Notes: generated by a model not told the origin, from the sequence alone. Numbered from the stretch's first letter, positions 38,191 through 46,527 are shown. The stretch: 46,921 nt of DNA from an uncultured Clostridia bacterium (GCA_947624445.1 CANQKF010000012.1:1-46921), one strand, 5' to 3'. Numbers and translations: made by a program.

Positions 38191-38997
38191 TTATGATTCC
38201 ATAATGTATTCCAACATTTGTAGTTCCCGCTCGACTTGCCTGTAATATTCGCTTTGCAGGTACTGCGGCGCGAATTTTTCTCTGTTAGAAATCACTTCAT
38301 TCGGCGTCTTGGGGATAGGAAGCGGTTGCAGGTCGGCAAAATCGTTCAGCGGAGCGAGGACGGAATAGGTCTCCTCGGTCAGGTAGTTTTTCGCGATCCG
38401 CCGAAAGCGGGGGAAATCGCACGCGTACGTCGGTTTTATGTAGAAATAGTAGTGCACCGCTTCATCGACATATCGGCACAGGTCGTGGAGAATGCGCTTC
38501 TCCTTTTTCCGCGCGGCGGCCGACTTATGCTGCAAATCTTCCGCGATCTTTTGCATTTGCCCGTAGAGCGGCAGCTCTTTTATGGTCTCGTCTACGGCGG
38601 AGAGCACCGCGTCTTTGAGGCTGTCGTCCACTTCCGCCATGCGATACAGCGAAAAGACCTCGTGCGAGACGCAGGAAAACAGACACTTTTCGCCTTGAAA
38701 CAGGGCTAAATTTTCGAGCAAGGGCGGCTCGCCCCCGAACATGCAGGTAAGGTTTTCTTCGAGAATATGCTCTTTGAGCGGCTCGGTCAAGCGGAAGCGG
38801 AAGAGAGTTCCCCGCATCCCGTTGTCGTTTTCCGCATGACGGCAAGATAGAAGGGCGGGGATGATGTCCTCGTATTTCGTGCCGTAGAGATCGTAGATCT
38901 CCTTCAGCCCGTAAATCTCGCTCCCCAAAAATTCGGCGGTATCGCAGAAGGATAGCACCGTTTGCGTTACGCTGCGTGCTACTTCCTCAAACTGCAT
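38191..38997 (-). CDS. unknown protein, accessory
   Basis: I do not recognise this 268-residue protein. It is soluble and mixed helical/charged, with no signal peptide or clear motif. Sampled stretches are about 50-57 percent G+C, below the neighbours, and codon use is less GC-biased, suggesting later acquisition. The ATG at 38997 is chosen because a promoter lies upstream at 39056-39084 and GAGGAG lies 12 bases before it; longer in-frame starts would precede the transcription start. Together with the XRE gene it forms a small divergent island. Confidence 0.72.
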   Translation of the reverse strand: MQFEEVARSVTQTVLSFCDTAEFLGSEIYGLKEIYDLYGTKYEDIIPALLSCRHAENDNGMRGTLFRFRLTEPLKEHILEENLTCMFGGEPPLLENLALFQGEKCLFSCVSHEVFSLYRMAEVDDSLKDAVLSAVDETIKELPLYGQMQKIAEDLQHKSAAARKKEKRILHDLCRYVDEAVHYYFYIKPTYACDFPRFRRIAKNYLTEETYSVLAPLNDFADLQPLPIPKTPNEVISNREKFAPQYLQSEYYRQVERELQMLEYIMES

Positions 38998-39055
38998 GTA
39001 ACAGGGGATCTCCTCAAAATACACGGTTGCCCTCGGAAATTTCGATTTTGGATGA

Positions 39056-39084
39056 ATTATACCACACATTCGCGCAAAAATCAA
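39056..39084 (-). promoter_or_regulatory. promoter of the 268-residue unknown protein
   Basis: Minus-strand TTGATT (39079-39084), 17 bases, TATAAT (39056-39061). Confidence 0.72.
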
Positions 39085-39110
39085 GCGGAACCCGCAAAAA
39101 GGTTTTTCAT

Positions 39111-39140
39111 AAAAAAAGCGCCGCCATGGGTGCTTTTTTT
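39111..39140. terminator. terminator-like hairpin between divergent genes
   Basis: AAAAAAAGCGCC pairs with GGGTGCTTTTTTT (one G-T pair). It can act on either strand, yet it lies between two genes that diverge. It may be a relic of a lost gene. The rest of 38998-39337 holds only the promoter and operators listed separately. Confidence 0.55.
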
Positions 39141-39281
39141 ATGGTTATCGGAGGGATCCCCCGCAAAATTATCGGGCAAAATTCTCAAATTTTTGCGGCG
39201 CGGCGATCGCAGCGCGGGCACGGAAATTTTCCGAGAAAATCAAAGCCAAAACCGTCACATTTTTTCATTTTTAATTTATTC

Positions 39282-39330
39282 AAGTCTAATCGGACTTATC
39301 AAGTAATTTAAGACTTACATTCCCTATAAT
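39282..39330 (+). promoter_or_regulatory. twin operators and -10 box of the XRE gene
   Basis: AAGT-N8-ACTT occurs twice, at 39282-39297 and 39301-39316, 19 bases apart. TATAAT is at 39325-39330. The -35 region overlaps the second operator and is poor. This is the usual plan of an autoregulated Cro/CI-type gene. Confidence 0.6.
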
Positions 39331-39337
39331 ATTCCCT

Positions 39338-39541
39338 ATGAAGTTCAAAGAACGTTTAAGGGAATTACGAATCGCAAAGGGGCTGAGCCAGATGCAGCTC
39401 GCGCAATCGGTCGGGATCAGCCAATCGGCGATCGCGAAATGGGAACTCGGCAAGACCGAGCCGACGGCTTCGGCGATCATCGTGCTCGCCGCCTTTTTCG
39501 GCGAGAGCACCGATTACCTTTTGGGCGTGGTCGACGCATAG
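39338..39541 (+). CDS. XRE-family (Cro/CI) transcriptional regulator
   Basis: The 67-residue protein is a single helix-turn-helix domain: RLRELRIAKGLSQMQLAQSVGISQSAIAKWELGK and a last helix ending STDYLLGVVDA. The start follows TATAAT by only seven bases, so its mRNA is probably leaderless, and no ribosome site exists. It likely binds the twin operators next to its start and may also control the divergent unknown gene. Confidence 0.9.
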   Translation: MKFKERLRELRIAKGLSQMQLAQSVGISQSAIAKWELGKTEPTASAIIVLAAFFGESTDYLLGVVDA

Positions 39542-39666
39542 GGCGCTTTCGTCGCTGCGGCGCGGCGATCGCTGTGCCGCCGACCAAAAAGGGTGGATTT
39601 ATAGAGCTCGAGGCAAAAGCGCGCTATCGCGAAAGATATGTGCGCGGATTTTGCGTATCGTCGTTG

Positions 39667-39696
39667 GGCGGAGCCGCGCGCCTCCGCCGAGTTTTG
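39667..39696 (+). terminator. possible terminator after the XRE gene
   Basis: GGCGGAG/CTCCGCC (39667-39673, 39682-39688) with GAGTTTT after it. The 125 bases between it and the XRE stop hold nothing I can name. Confidence 0.4.
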
Positions 39697-39709
39697 GAAT
39701 TCTGCCATA

Positions 39710-39745
39710 ACACAAGAGCACGCCCAAAGAGGGTGTGCTCTTGTG

Positions 39746-39746
<1 letters not shown>
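39710..39746 (-). terminator. hairpin after tRNA-Arg
   Basis: A 16-bp stem with one G-T pair and five-base loop (39710-39725, 39731-39746) directly follows the encoded CCA of tRNA-Arg, sharing one base with it. No long T run follows on the minus strand. Confidence 0.7.
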
Positions 39747-39987
<241 letters not shown>

Positions 39988-40005
39988 TGCCTACGAACAT
40001 CAAAT

Positions 40006-40034
40006 ATTATAGCCGTTGCAAAGTGTTTTGTCAA
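40006..40034 (-). promoter_or_regulatory. consensus promoter of the tRNA-Arg unit
   Basis: Minus-strand TTGACA (40029-40034), 17 bases, TATAAT (40006-40011): exact consensus. Confidence 0.9.
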
Positions 40035-40057
40035 CGGATTTTGGGCACAAAAAAGAT

Positions 40058-40173
40058 TTATCCACAGAAATTTTCGGATTGTGGATAACTTGCATGGATC
40101 TTTTTGAGACGAACGTACGTTTTTTGTCGAAAAATACGTTCAGTATATCAATAAATTGAAAAATTGTGGATAA
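40058..40173. other. cluster of three perfect DnaA boxes with AT-rich DNA
   Basis: TTATCCACA occurs at 40058-40066 (plus) and, as TGTGGATAA, at 40080-40088 and 40165-40173 (minus). Between them lie a bulged hairpin with arms GAACGTA/TACGTTC (40111-40117, 40135-40141) and an AT-rich stretch (40141-40165). This looks like a replication origin or a DnaA-binding control region. No dnaA or dnaN is present, and most upstream genes run toward it, which speaks against a chromosomal oriC. Confidence 0.6.
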
Positions 40174-40293
40174 CTTTTCCGAACATTTTCGCTCGCGGGG
40201 CGGCGACGCGTGCATTTTTCCGTCGCAAAAGGGGAAGTTGTCGACAAATTTCCACGCTAAACTATGCGATTTTTGCGCGAGGTATGCCGCTTT

Positions 40294-40432
40294 CGGGCAT
40301 TTTTTCGGAAAAAATTTTTCTGCCCGTTTGCGCCGCATCTGCCCGCGCGCCGAAGCGTGCGCCGCTGCCCGGTGGCGGTGCGTTCGGAAAAAATCGGACG
40401 CATAAGGGTGAGCGGCGGCGCGGGGCAGCGTG
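40294..40432. other. hairpin-rich noncoding stretch
   Basis: No gene is visible. ATTTTTT-CGG-AAAAAAT (40299-40315) sits within CGGGCA/TGCCCG (40294-40299, 40321-40326). Further on, TGCGTTCG and CGGACGCA flank GAAAAAAT, enclosed by a distant CGCTGCCC/GGGCAGCG pair. This could be a structured RNA or part of the DnaA-box region. Confidence 0.4.
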
Positions 40433-40470
40433 AAATCGGATAATTTTTTGTAAAAAATTCCCAAAAGGTC

Positions 40471-40499
40471 TTTACAAACGTGCGAAAATCCTGTATAAT
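40471..40499 (+). promoter_or_regulatory. promoter of the DtxR-type regulator
   Basis: TTTACA (40471-40476), 17 bases, TATAAT (40494-40499). Confidence 0.82.
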
Positions 40500-40521
40500 T
40501 GCGGGAAAAGGGGGGATGGAT

Positions 40522-40884
40522 ATGAGGACCCACGAATCCGAAGAGATGTACCTTGAAACGATCCTGTTGCTCAAGGGCAAGCAATCGAGCGTGCACGCGA
40601 TCGACGTCGCGGGCGAGCTCGGCTATGCGAAGTCGAGCGTCTCGCGCGCCATGGGGCTGTTGCACCGCAAGGGATACATCGAGATCAACGCGCTCGACGA
40701 GATCATCCTCACGCCGCAGGGGCTCGCCAAGGCTTCGGATATCTACGAGCGCCACCGCGTCATCACCGAACTGCTCATGCGCATGGGGGCGGATGAAGCC
40801 CTCGCCGAGGAGAACGCCTGCCGCATCGAGCACGTCATCTCCTCCGAGCTCTTCGCGCTCATGAAGGAGTACGTCAAAAAGTAA
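40522..40884 (+). CDS. DtxR/MntR-family metal-dependent regulator
   Basis: The 120-residue protein has a winged helix (VHAIDVAGELGYAKSSVSRAMG, then GYIEIN) and the dimer/metal domain, without the SH3-like third domain. M9, C100, E103 and H104 match the iron-site residues Met10, Cys102, Glu105 and His106 of DtxR/IdeR rather than the Asp8/Glu99 pattern of MntR. The DtxR ancillary ligand His98 is Glu here. Iron is therefore the likelier effector. The ATG at 40522 is preferred because GGGGGG would touch the one at 40516. Single-gene unit. Confidence 0.88.
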   Translation: MRTHESEEMYLETILLLKGKQSSVHAIDVAGELGYAKSSVSRAMGLLHRKGYIEINALDEIILTPQGLAKASDIYERHRVITELLMRMGADEALAEENACRIEHVISSELFALMKEYVKK

Positions 40885-40898
40885 GCCGTGCGATCGCG

Positions 40899-40924
40899 CA
40901 CCCGAGCCTGCTCGGGTGTTTTTT
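40899..40924 (+). terminator. terminator of the DtxR-type gene
   Basis: CACCCGAGC, two-base loop, GCTCGGGTG, TTTTTT. Confidence 0.93.
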
Positions 40925-40966
40925 GATAAAAAAGCGGAAAAACAAGAAAAAACCTTCGAAAATTAT

Positions 40967-40995
40967 TTTACAAGGCGTTTGAATTTTGATATAAT
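40967..40995 (+). promoter_or_regulatory. promoter of mnmE and the gal genes
   Basis: TTTACA (40967-40972), 17 bases, TATAAT (40990-40995). Confidence 0.8.
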
Positions 40996-41012
40996 ATAAA
41001 AAAATATTATGG

Positions 41013-41033
41013 GACGGCGCGTGAAACGCCGTC
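41013..41033 (+). promoter_or_regulatory. leader hairpin before mnmE
   Basis: GACGGCG, seven-base loop, CGCCGTC, then TTTG. It lies just after the expected transcription start and may be an attenuator or a 5' stabiliser. Confidence 0.4.
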
Positions 41034-41057
41034 TTTGTAAACTACAGCTTATAGAAA

Positions 41058-42338
41058 ATGTTGATTTCCGCGATCGCAACTCCCCATGGGCGGGGCGGCG
41101 TCGCCATCGTCCGCGTGAGCGGCGAGGGGGCGCTCTCCGTCGCGCAGGCCATGTTCCCGCGCAAGACGTTCGAACCCAACCGCATGTACGCGGGTGAGAT
41201 CGATTGCGGCGTGTTCAAGGATTACGGCATGTGCGTCTATTTCAAGGCGCCCAGGTCGTTCACGGGGGAAGATGTGGTCGAATTCCATTGCCACGGCGGC
41301 GTGGAGATCGCCCGCGGCGTGCTCTCGAAAACGCTCGAACTCGGCTGCCGTCTCGCCATGCGCGGCGAATTCACCGAGCGCGCGTTCCTGCACGGAAAGC
41401 TCTCGCTCTCCGCGGCGGAGGGCATGGCGGAGATGATCAACGCCGAGTCGGCGGCGCAGGTGCGCGCGGGGTATCTGCTCTACGGCGAACGCCTCACCGC
41501 GCAGGCGAAGGCGCTGCAGCGGCGCATCCGCACCTGTCTCGCGGGCGTGGAGGCCGATGTCGACTATCCCGAGGAGGACCTCAATCCCGCCTCGCGCGCC
41601 GAGGTGATCTCCGAGGTCACGGCGATGGAGCGCGAACTTTCCGCGCTCGTCGCAGGGTACAGGACGGGCAAGAAGATCCATTCGGGGGTGCGCGTCGCCA
41701 TCTGCGGCCGCCCCAACGCGGGCAAGAGCTCGCTCTTCAACGCCCTGCTCGGCTACGACCGCGCGATCGTCTCCTCCCAGGCGGGGACGACGCGCGATAC
41801 CCTCGAGGACAGCGTCGAGATCGGGGGCGTACTCTTCCGTCTCACCGATACGGCGGGGCTCAGAGCGGGGGAGAGCGACGTGGAGCGCGAGGGCATCCGC
41901 CGCGCCGAGCGCGCGATCGAGGCGTGCGATCTCATCCTCTATCTCAAAGAGGAGGGGGAGACGCCGCAGATCCCCCCCAAGACGCCCGTCGTTTTCGTCG
42001 GGTCCAAGTGCGACGTGCGGCAGGTCTCGGGGTGCGACGTCGCGGTCTCCTCGGTGACGGGCGAGGGGCTGGAAGCGCTCCGTGCGCTCATGCTCTCCCG
42101 CGGGTTCGGCGCCGAGACGGAGGGGGCGTTCCTGCTCGAAGAGCGGCACCTGCGCGCGGCGAAAGCGGCGCTCGAAGCGGTCGCCGCGGCGCGGAATGCG
42201 GCGGAAAGCGGGCTCGCGCCCGAGCTCTATGCGGAGGATCTCCGCCGTGCCCACACCGCCCTCGGCGAATTCTCGGGCGAGACCTCGAGCGAAGACGTCA
42301 TCCGCGAGATCTTCGATAAATTCTGCGTCGGCAAATGA
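41058..42338 (+). CDS. mnmE: tRNA U34 modification GTPase MnmE
   Basis: MnmE with MnmG builds the cmnm5 group on wobble uridines. The 426-residue protein has the N-terminal folate-binding domain (ISAIATPHGRGGVAIVRVSG), an inserted GTPase domain with the P-loop GRPNAGKSS (217-225), the DTAGLR switch, and the C-terminal CVGK, whose cysteine is required. It is somewhat shorter than the usual 450-460, mostly in the GTPase part. mnmG is not next to it. No ribosome site is visible. Confidence 0.96.
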   Translation: MLISAIATPHGRGGVAIVRVSGEGALSVAQAMFPRKTFEPNRMYAGEIDCGVFKDYGMCVYFKAPRSFTGEDVVEFHCHGGVEIARGVLSKTLELGCRLAMRGEFTERAFLHGKLSLSAAEGMAEMINAESAAQVRAGYLLYGERLTAQAKALQRRIRTCLAGVEADVDYPEEDLNPASRAEVISEVTAMERELSALVAGYRTGKKIHSGVRVAICGRPNAGKSSLFNALLGYDRAIVSSQAGTTRDTLEDSVEIGGVLFRLTDTAGLRAGESDVEREGIRRAERAIEACDLILYLKEEGETPQIPPKTPVVFVGSKCDVRQVSGCDVAVSSVTGEGLEALRALMLSRGFGAETEGAFLLEERHLRAAKAALEAVAAARNAAESGLAPELYAEDLRRAHTALGEFSGETSSEDVIREIFDKFCVGK

Positions 42339-42408
42339 CATGCCGCTGCAAAATTCCGGCAAAGATACCAGCAAAATATCGCAAAAATACGGCAAAAGGG
42401 AGGCGTTT

Positions 42409-43299
42409 ATGGTCAATCTCGATCTCTATCGGGTGTTCTACACCGTGGCGCGGTGCGGCAGTCTCACGCGCGCCGCGGAGGAGCTATTTATCTCGCAACC
42501 GGCGGTCTCGCAGGCGATCAAGCAGCTCGAGACCCAGCTCAAAACGCCGCTCTTCAACCGCATGCGCAAGGGCATGGAGCTCACGGCGCAGGGGGGAGAG
42601 ATCGTCTATAAGGACGTCGAGAAGGCGATCCGCCTGCTCGACGGCGTGGAGACCAAGCTCAACGAGATGCGCGAGAACGCCACGGGCACCCTGCGCATCG
42701 GCGCCTCGGCGTCCATTTTCCAATACATTCTCGCCGAGAAGATCGTCGATTACCACAACGCCTATCCGCAGGTCAAGATCGAGCTCGTCTCGGATATCTC
42801 GCCCAAGATCATCGAACTTCTGAAGTCCGACCGCTGCGACGTCGGCTTTTTGAACCTTCCCGTGCCCGACGAGGAGGATATCCTGCTCGGCGAGCCTATC
42901 CAGATCCTGCACGACGTCTTTATCGTCGGCAAGAAGCTCTATGCCGAGCTCTGCGATAAGCCGCTCACGTTGAGCGCCCTGCAGGGCTATCCGCTCATCC
43001 TCATGGAGGAGCACACCGTCGCGCGCAATTCCTTCGAGAACTTCTGCCGCCAGCTCGGCGTCAAACTCACGCCCGCGATCGAGATCGACAGCTGGGATTT
43101 CATGAAGCGTCTCGTCACCAACGGCATGGGCATCGGGTGTATTCCCCGCGAATACGCCCTGCGGCGGCTTTCGGAGGGCATCCTCTTCGAACTCAACGTG
43201 CAGCCCGTGCTTCCCTCGCGCGCCATCGGCATGGCGCTGCCCGCGAGCGGGAACATGCCGTTCGCCCTGCGCGCCTTCACGGATCTCTTCAAACGGTAA
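42409..43299 (+). CDS. LysR-family transcriptional regulator
   Basis: The 296-residue protein has the LysR helix-turn-helix at residues 3-60 (YRVFYTVARCGSLTRAAEEL, SQPAVSQAIKQLE) and a two-lobed effector domain beginning GTLRIGASASIF. The ligand is unknown. It precedes galK and galT in one run, so control of galactose use or a nearby metabolic gene is possible. AAAGGGAGG ribosome site before the ATG. Confidence 0.93.
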   Translation: MVNLDLYRVFYTVARCGSLTRAAEELFISQPAVSQAIKQLETQLKTPLFNRMRKGMELTAQGGEIVYKDVEKAIRLLDGVETKLNEMRENATGTLRIGASASIFQYILAEKIVDYHNAYPQVKIELVSDISPKIIELLKSDRCDVGFLNLPVPDEEDILLGEPIQILHDVFIVGKKLYAELCDKPLTLSALQGYPLILMEEHTVARNSFENFCRQLGVKLTPAIEIDSWDFMKRLVTNGMGIGCIPREYALRRLSEGILFELNVQPVLPSRAIGMALPASGNMPFALRAFTDLFKR

Positions 43300-43724
43300 T
43301 GGAAAAAGATACGCTCGGCATGGCGGCGCTCTCCGCGCAATATCCCAACTTATTCGCCCGCGTCGAGCAGCTGCACGCCCGCCTCGTCTGCTATCACCGC
43401 TTCGGGACGGTGCGCGGCGACGTGCCCTACGGCAGCGGCGCGGATGTGCCCGCGTTTTCCGCAGTCTCCTTCGACCCTGCGCAGGCGGCGCGGTACGAGC
43501 GCGTCGCGGAGAAGATCTATGCCCGCCGTCCGCATCCCGACGCCGAGGTGCCCAAGCCCGCCTTTGCGGTGGAGCTCACGGTGGATTTCGGCTACGGCGT
43601 TATGGAGCCGCGCACGTTCGATTTCAGAAACTATTCCGATGAAGCGGCGCTCACCGCGTTCTGCGCGGAGATCTGTGCCCGCGCCGCGGAACATTTCCGC
43701 CATCGGCGGTCGGGAAAGCGCTGA
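43299..43724 (+). CDS. unknown small protein between LysR and galK
   Basis: I do not recognise this 141-residue soluble protein. It contains VELTVDFGYGVMEPRTFDFRNY and a basic C-terminus. Its ATG shares a base with the TAA of the LysR gene, and galK starts 25 bases after its stop, so it is in the same transcript and coupled to the regulator. Confidence 0.72.
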   Translation: MEKDTLGMAALSAQYPNLFARVEQLHARLVCYHRFGTVRGDVPYGSGADVPAFSAVSFDPAQAARYERVAEKIYARRPHPDAEVPKPAFAVELTVDFGYGVMEPRTFDFRNYSDEAALTAFCAEICARAAEHFRHRRSGKR

Positions 43725-43749
43725 TTTTCCCCCGCAAGCGAGGAACACG

Positions 43750-44892
43750 ATGCAACTCAAACAGCAATTTCAACAGCGCTTCGGCGCGCTGCCGCAGGCG
43801 GTCTATTCCGCCGCGGGCAGGGTCAACCTCATCGGGGAGCACATCGACTACTGCGGGGGCTGCGTGCTTCCCGCCGCGCTCTCGCTGAAATGCCGCGTCG
43901 CCGTCCGCAAAAACAGCACCCGCTTTCTGCGCGTCGCCGCGACCGACCTCGATCCCGTTGCCGTCATCGATCTCGAAGCGACGGGCAACTACCGCGGGCT
44001 CGCGTGGGGCAATTATCAGGCGGGCGTCGCCGACGAGATGCGCAAGGCGGGCTATCCGCTCGTCGGGTGCGATCTCCTCTACGACTGCACGGTGCCCTTC
44101 GGGGCGGGGCTCTCCTCGTCCGCCGCGATCGAGGTCGCCACGGCATACGCGCTCTGCCGCACGGCGGGCGTCGAACCCGATAAGACGGCGCTCGCCGTCC
44201 TCTGCAAACAGGCGGAGAACAACTACTGCGGCGTGAATTGCGGCATCATGGATCAATTCGCCTCGGCGAACGGCAAAGCGGGGCACGCCGTGCTCCTCAA
44301 CTGCGCCACGTTGGAGGCCCGCGAGATCCCGCTCGATCTTCGGGACTGCGTGCTCGTGCTCTCCAACTGCAACAAGCCGCACAACCTCATCGAGAGCAAG
44401 TACAACGAGCGCAGAGGGGAGGTGGAGACCGCCCTCGCGCTCCTGCAAACGGCGGGGGATTATTCCGCCCTCGCCGAGGTGCCGCTTTCCGTCCTCGAAC
44501 AAAATAAACAACATATGCCCCCCGTCATTTTCCGCCGTGCGCGGCATGTCGTCACCGAATGCGCGCGGGTGGAGGCCGCCGTGCGGGCGCTGGGATCGGG
44601 CGATCTTGCGGCCTTCGGGCAGCTCCTCAACGCCTCCCACAGGTCTCTGCGCGACGACTACGAAGTCACGGGCAGGGAGCTCGACGCGCTCGCCGAGGCC
44701 GCCTGGGCGCATCCCGCCTGCCTCGGTTCCCGCATGACGGGCGCGGGCTTCGGCGGCTGCACGGTCAGTCTCGTGCGCAAGGCGGGCGTCCCCGCCTTCA
44801 TCGGGGAAGTCGGCGCAAAGTATCTTGCGGAGATCGGCTATCCCGCCTCCTTCTATGTCGCCGAAGTCGCCGACGGGATCGTCGAAGAATAG
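43750..44892 (+). CDS. galK: galactokinase
   Basis: GalK makes galactose 1-phosphate. The 380-residue GHMP kinase has the galactokinase signature GRVNLIGEHIDYCGG, the ATP motif PFGAGLSSSAA, the catalytic aspartate in GIMDQFAS and the third GHMP motif MTGAGFGGCTVSL. Ribosome site AGGAACACG; galT follows after ten bases. Confidence 0.96.
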   Translation: MQLKQQFQQRFGALPQAVYSAAGRVNLIGEHIDYCGGCVLPAALSLKCRVAVRKNSTRFLRVAATDLDPVAVIDLEATGNYRGLAWGNYQAGVADEMRKAGYPLVGCDLLYDCTVPFGAGLSSSAAIEVATAYALCRTAGVEPDKTALAVLCKQAENNYCGVNCGIMDQFASANGKAGHAVLLNCATLEAREIPLDLRDCVLVLSNCNKPHNLIESKYNERRGEVETALALLQTAGDYSALAEVPLSVLEQNKQHMPPVIFRRARHVVTECARVEAAVRALGSGDLAAFGQLLNASHRSLRDDYEVTGRELDALAEAAWAHPACLGSRMTGAGFGGCTVSLVRKAGVPAFIGEVGAKYLAEIGYPASFYVAEVADGIVEE

Positions 44893-44902
44893 GGGGGAGA
44901 AC

Positions 44903-46357
44903 ATGCAACTCGAAGCCGCGCTCGGAAACCTTGTCGCCTATGCGATCGCGCACCTCGAACTCGACCCGCGCGACGCCACATATGCCTACAACCGCCTCAT
45001 GGATCTCACGGGGGCTCCGCCCTGCGCGCCGCCCATGGCGGAGCAGTGCACGGACGCGCTTCCCGACGGGGTCCTCGGGGAGATCCTCCGCGCGCTTCCC
45101 GCGGGATACGACGGCGCGACGATCCGCGAACGGCTCATGGACGCCGTGATGCTGCGCCCGAGCGAATTCGAGGCGCGTTTTTGGGCGGAGTACGCCAAAT
45201 CCCCCGCGTGCGCGACCGCCTGGGCATACCGCTATGCCACGGCCTCAGACTATGTGAAGGCGAGCGCCGTTGCGAAGAACCTCACGTGGACGGCGGAGAA
45301 CGGTGTCGAGATCACGATCAACCTCAGCAAGCCCGAAAAAAACAACGCCGACCTGCAAAAACAGCTCGACGTCAAGAGCCTCGCGTATCCGCGCTGCACC
45401 ATCTGCCGCGAGAACGAGGGGTTCGAGCGGGCGGGCTTCTCGCGCAGGAACCTGCGCACGGTCACCCTGCGGCTCGCGGGCGAGGAGTGGTTCTGGCAGT
45501 TTTCGCCCTACGCCTACTTCAACGAGCACGGCATCGCCGTAGACAGCGTGCACGCGCCCATGAAGCTCGACGAAAAGACGGTCCCCCGCCTGTTCGATTT
45601 CGTCGATCTCTTCCCGCACTACTTCATCGGGAACAACGCGCCCCTGCCGCGCGTGGGGGGCTCCATCCTCATGCACGACCACTTCCAGGGCGGCGGCGCC
45701 GTGCTGCCCATGCAACGCGCGAAGGTCCGCATCCCGCTGAAATCTGCGCGCTACCACGTGAAGGCGGGCGTTTTGGATTGGTACAACACCGCGCTGCGCC
45801 TCGAGGGCGGCCGCGAGGAAGTCGCCGCGCTCGCCTTCGAGATCTGTTCCGCGTGGAAAACCTACCGCGACGACGCGGCTTCGATCGTGCCATTCACGGG
45901 CGAAACCCCGCACAACACGGCGAGCTGCATCGCCGAAAAGAGGGGGGACGTATATATCTTAAACATCATTTTGCGCAACAACCGCACGAGCGAGGCGCAC
46001 CCCGGCGGCATCTTCCACGCGCATGCCGAGCACCATCACATCAAGAGCGAATCCATCGGGCTGATCGAGGCGATGGGGCGGTTCATCCTGCCCGCGCGGC
46101 TCAAACGGCAGCTCAAAACGCTCTGCGATCTGCTCACGGGGGAGGCCGAAGCGCTCACGGACGACATGGCGCTGTTTGCGCCCACGGCAGAGCGCCTGCT
46201 TGCGGAAGGGCGGATGACGCCCGCCGCGGCGGAGGCGCGCGTCCGCCGCGAAGTCGAGGAAACGTGCGTGCAGATCTTGCGGGATACGGCGGTTTTCAAG
46301 CGGGAGAACACGGCGGGGCTTCTGGCGTTTTTGTCCGCCGCGGGCCTCGTCCCGTAA
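44903..46357 (+). CDS. galT: UDP-glucose-hexose-1-phosphate uridylyltransferase, class II
   Basis: GalT exchanges UMP between UDP-glucose and galactose 1-phosphate. The 484-residue form is the Firmicute class II type, longer than E. coli GalT. It has GNNAPLPRVGGSIL, the HxHxQ active site in HDHFQGG and the C-terminal HAEHHHIKSESIGLIEAMG. galE is not in the window. GGGGGGAG precedes the start. Confidence 0.96.
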   Translation: MQLEAALGNLVAYAIAHLELDPRDATYAYNRLMDLTGAPPCAPPMAEQCTDALPDGVLGEILRALPAGYDGATIRERLMDAVMLRPSEFEARFWAEYAKSPACATAWAYRYATASDYVKASAVAKNLTWTAENGVEITINLSKPEKNNADLQKQLDVKSLAYPRCTICRENEGFERAGFSRRNLRTVTLRLAGEEWFWQFSPYAYFNEHGIAVDSVHAPMKLDEKTVPRLFDFVDLFPHYFIGNNAPLPRVGGSILMHDHFQGGGAVLPMQRAKVRIPLKSARYHVKAGVLDWYNTALRLEGGREEVAALAFEICSAWKTYRDDAASIVPFTGETPHNTASCIAEKRGDVYILNIILRNNRTSEAHPGGIFHAHAEHHHIKSESIGLIEAMGRFILPARLKRQLKTLCDLLTGEAEALTDDMALFAPTAERLLAEGRMTPAAAEARVRREVEETCVQILRDTAVFKRENTAGLLAFLSAAGLVP

Positions 46358-46386
46358 GAAATATTTTGCGGAAAATAAAAAAGTGG

Positions 46387-46410
46387 GCGCAAAATCCTTG
46401 CATTTTGCGC
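46387..46410 (+). terminator. inverted repeat after galT overlapping the tRNA-Ser promoter
   Basis: GCGCAAAAT and ATTTTGCGC (46387-46395, 46402-46410) with a six-base loop. It overlaps the -35 box of the following tRNA promoter. Confidence 0.45.
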
Positions 46411-46426
46411 GCAAATCGTGTACAAT
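46398..46426 (+). promoter_or_regulatory. promoter of tRNA-Ser
   Basis: TTGCAT (46398-46403), 17 bases, TACAAT (46421-46426). Confidence 0.72.
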
Positions 46427-46437
46427 AAGAAAGCTAT

Positions 46438-46527
46438 GCAGAGATGGCGGAGCGGCTGAACGCGCACGATTCGAAATCGTGTTATGCAGGAATGTATACA
46501 AGGGTTCAAATCCCTTTCTCTGCGCCA
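46438..46527 (+). tRNA. tRNA-Ser(CGA)
   Basis: A 90-base gene with encoded CCA. Acceptor GCAGAGA/TCTCTGC, anticodon stem CACGA/TCGTG with loop TTCGAAA (anticodon CGA), a long variable arm typical of class II tRNAs, and T-arm AGGGTTCAAATCCCT. DNA after its 3' end belongs to a mobile element. Confidence 0.95.

Noticed and set aside
38103..38204. 33-codon frame with AAAGGAG directly before the ATG
   Set aside because: The ribosome site touches the ATG with no spacing, the frame overlaps the end of the minus-strand gene, and the peptide resembles nothing I know.
45959..46527. Antisense extension of the recombinase across tRNA-Ser and the galT 3' end as real coding sequence
   Set aside because: It is the complement of a tRNA and of a well-supported gene; the open frame is explained by GC-rich DNA. 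Kept only as a finding on the missing stop.
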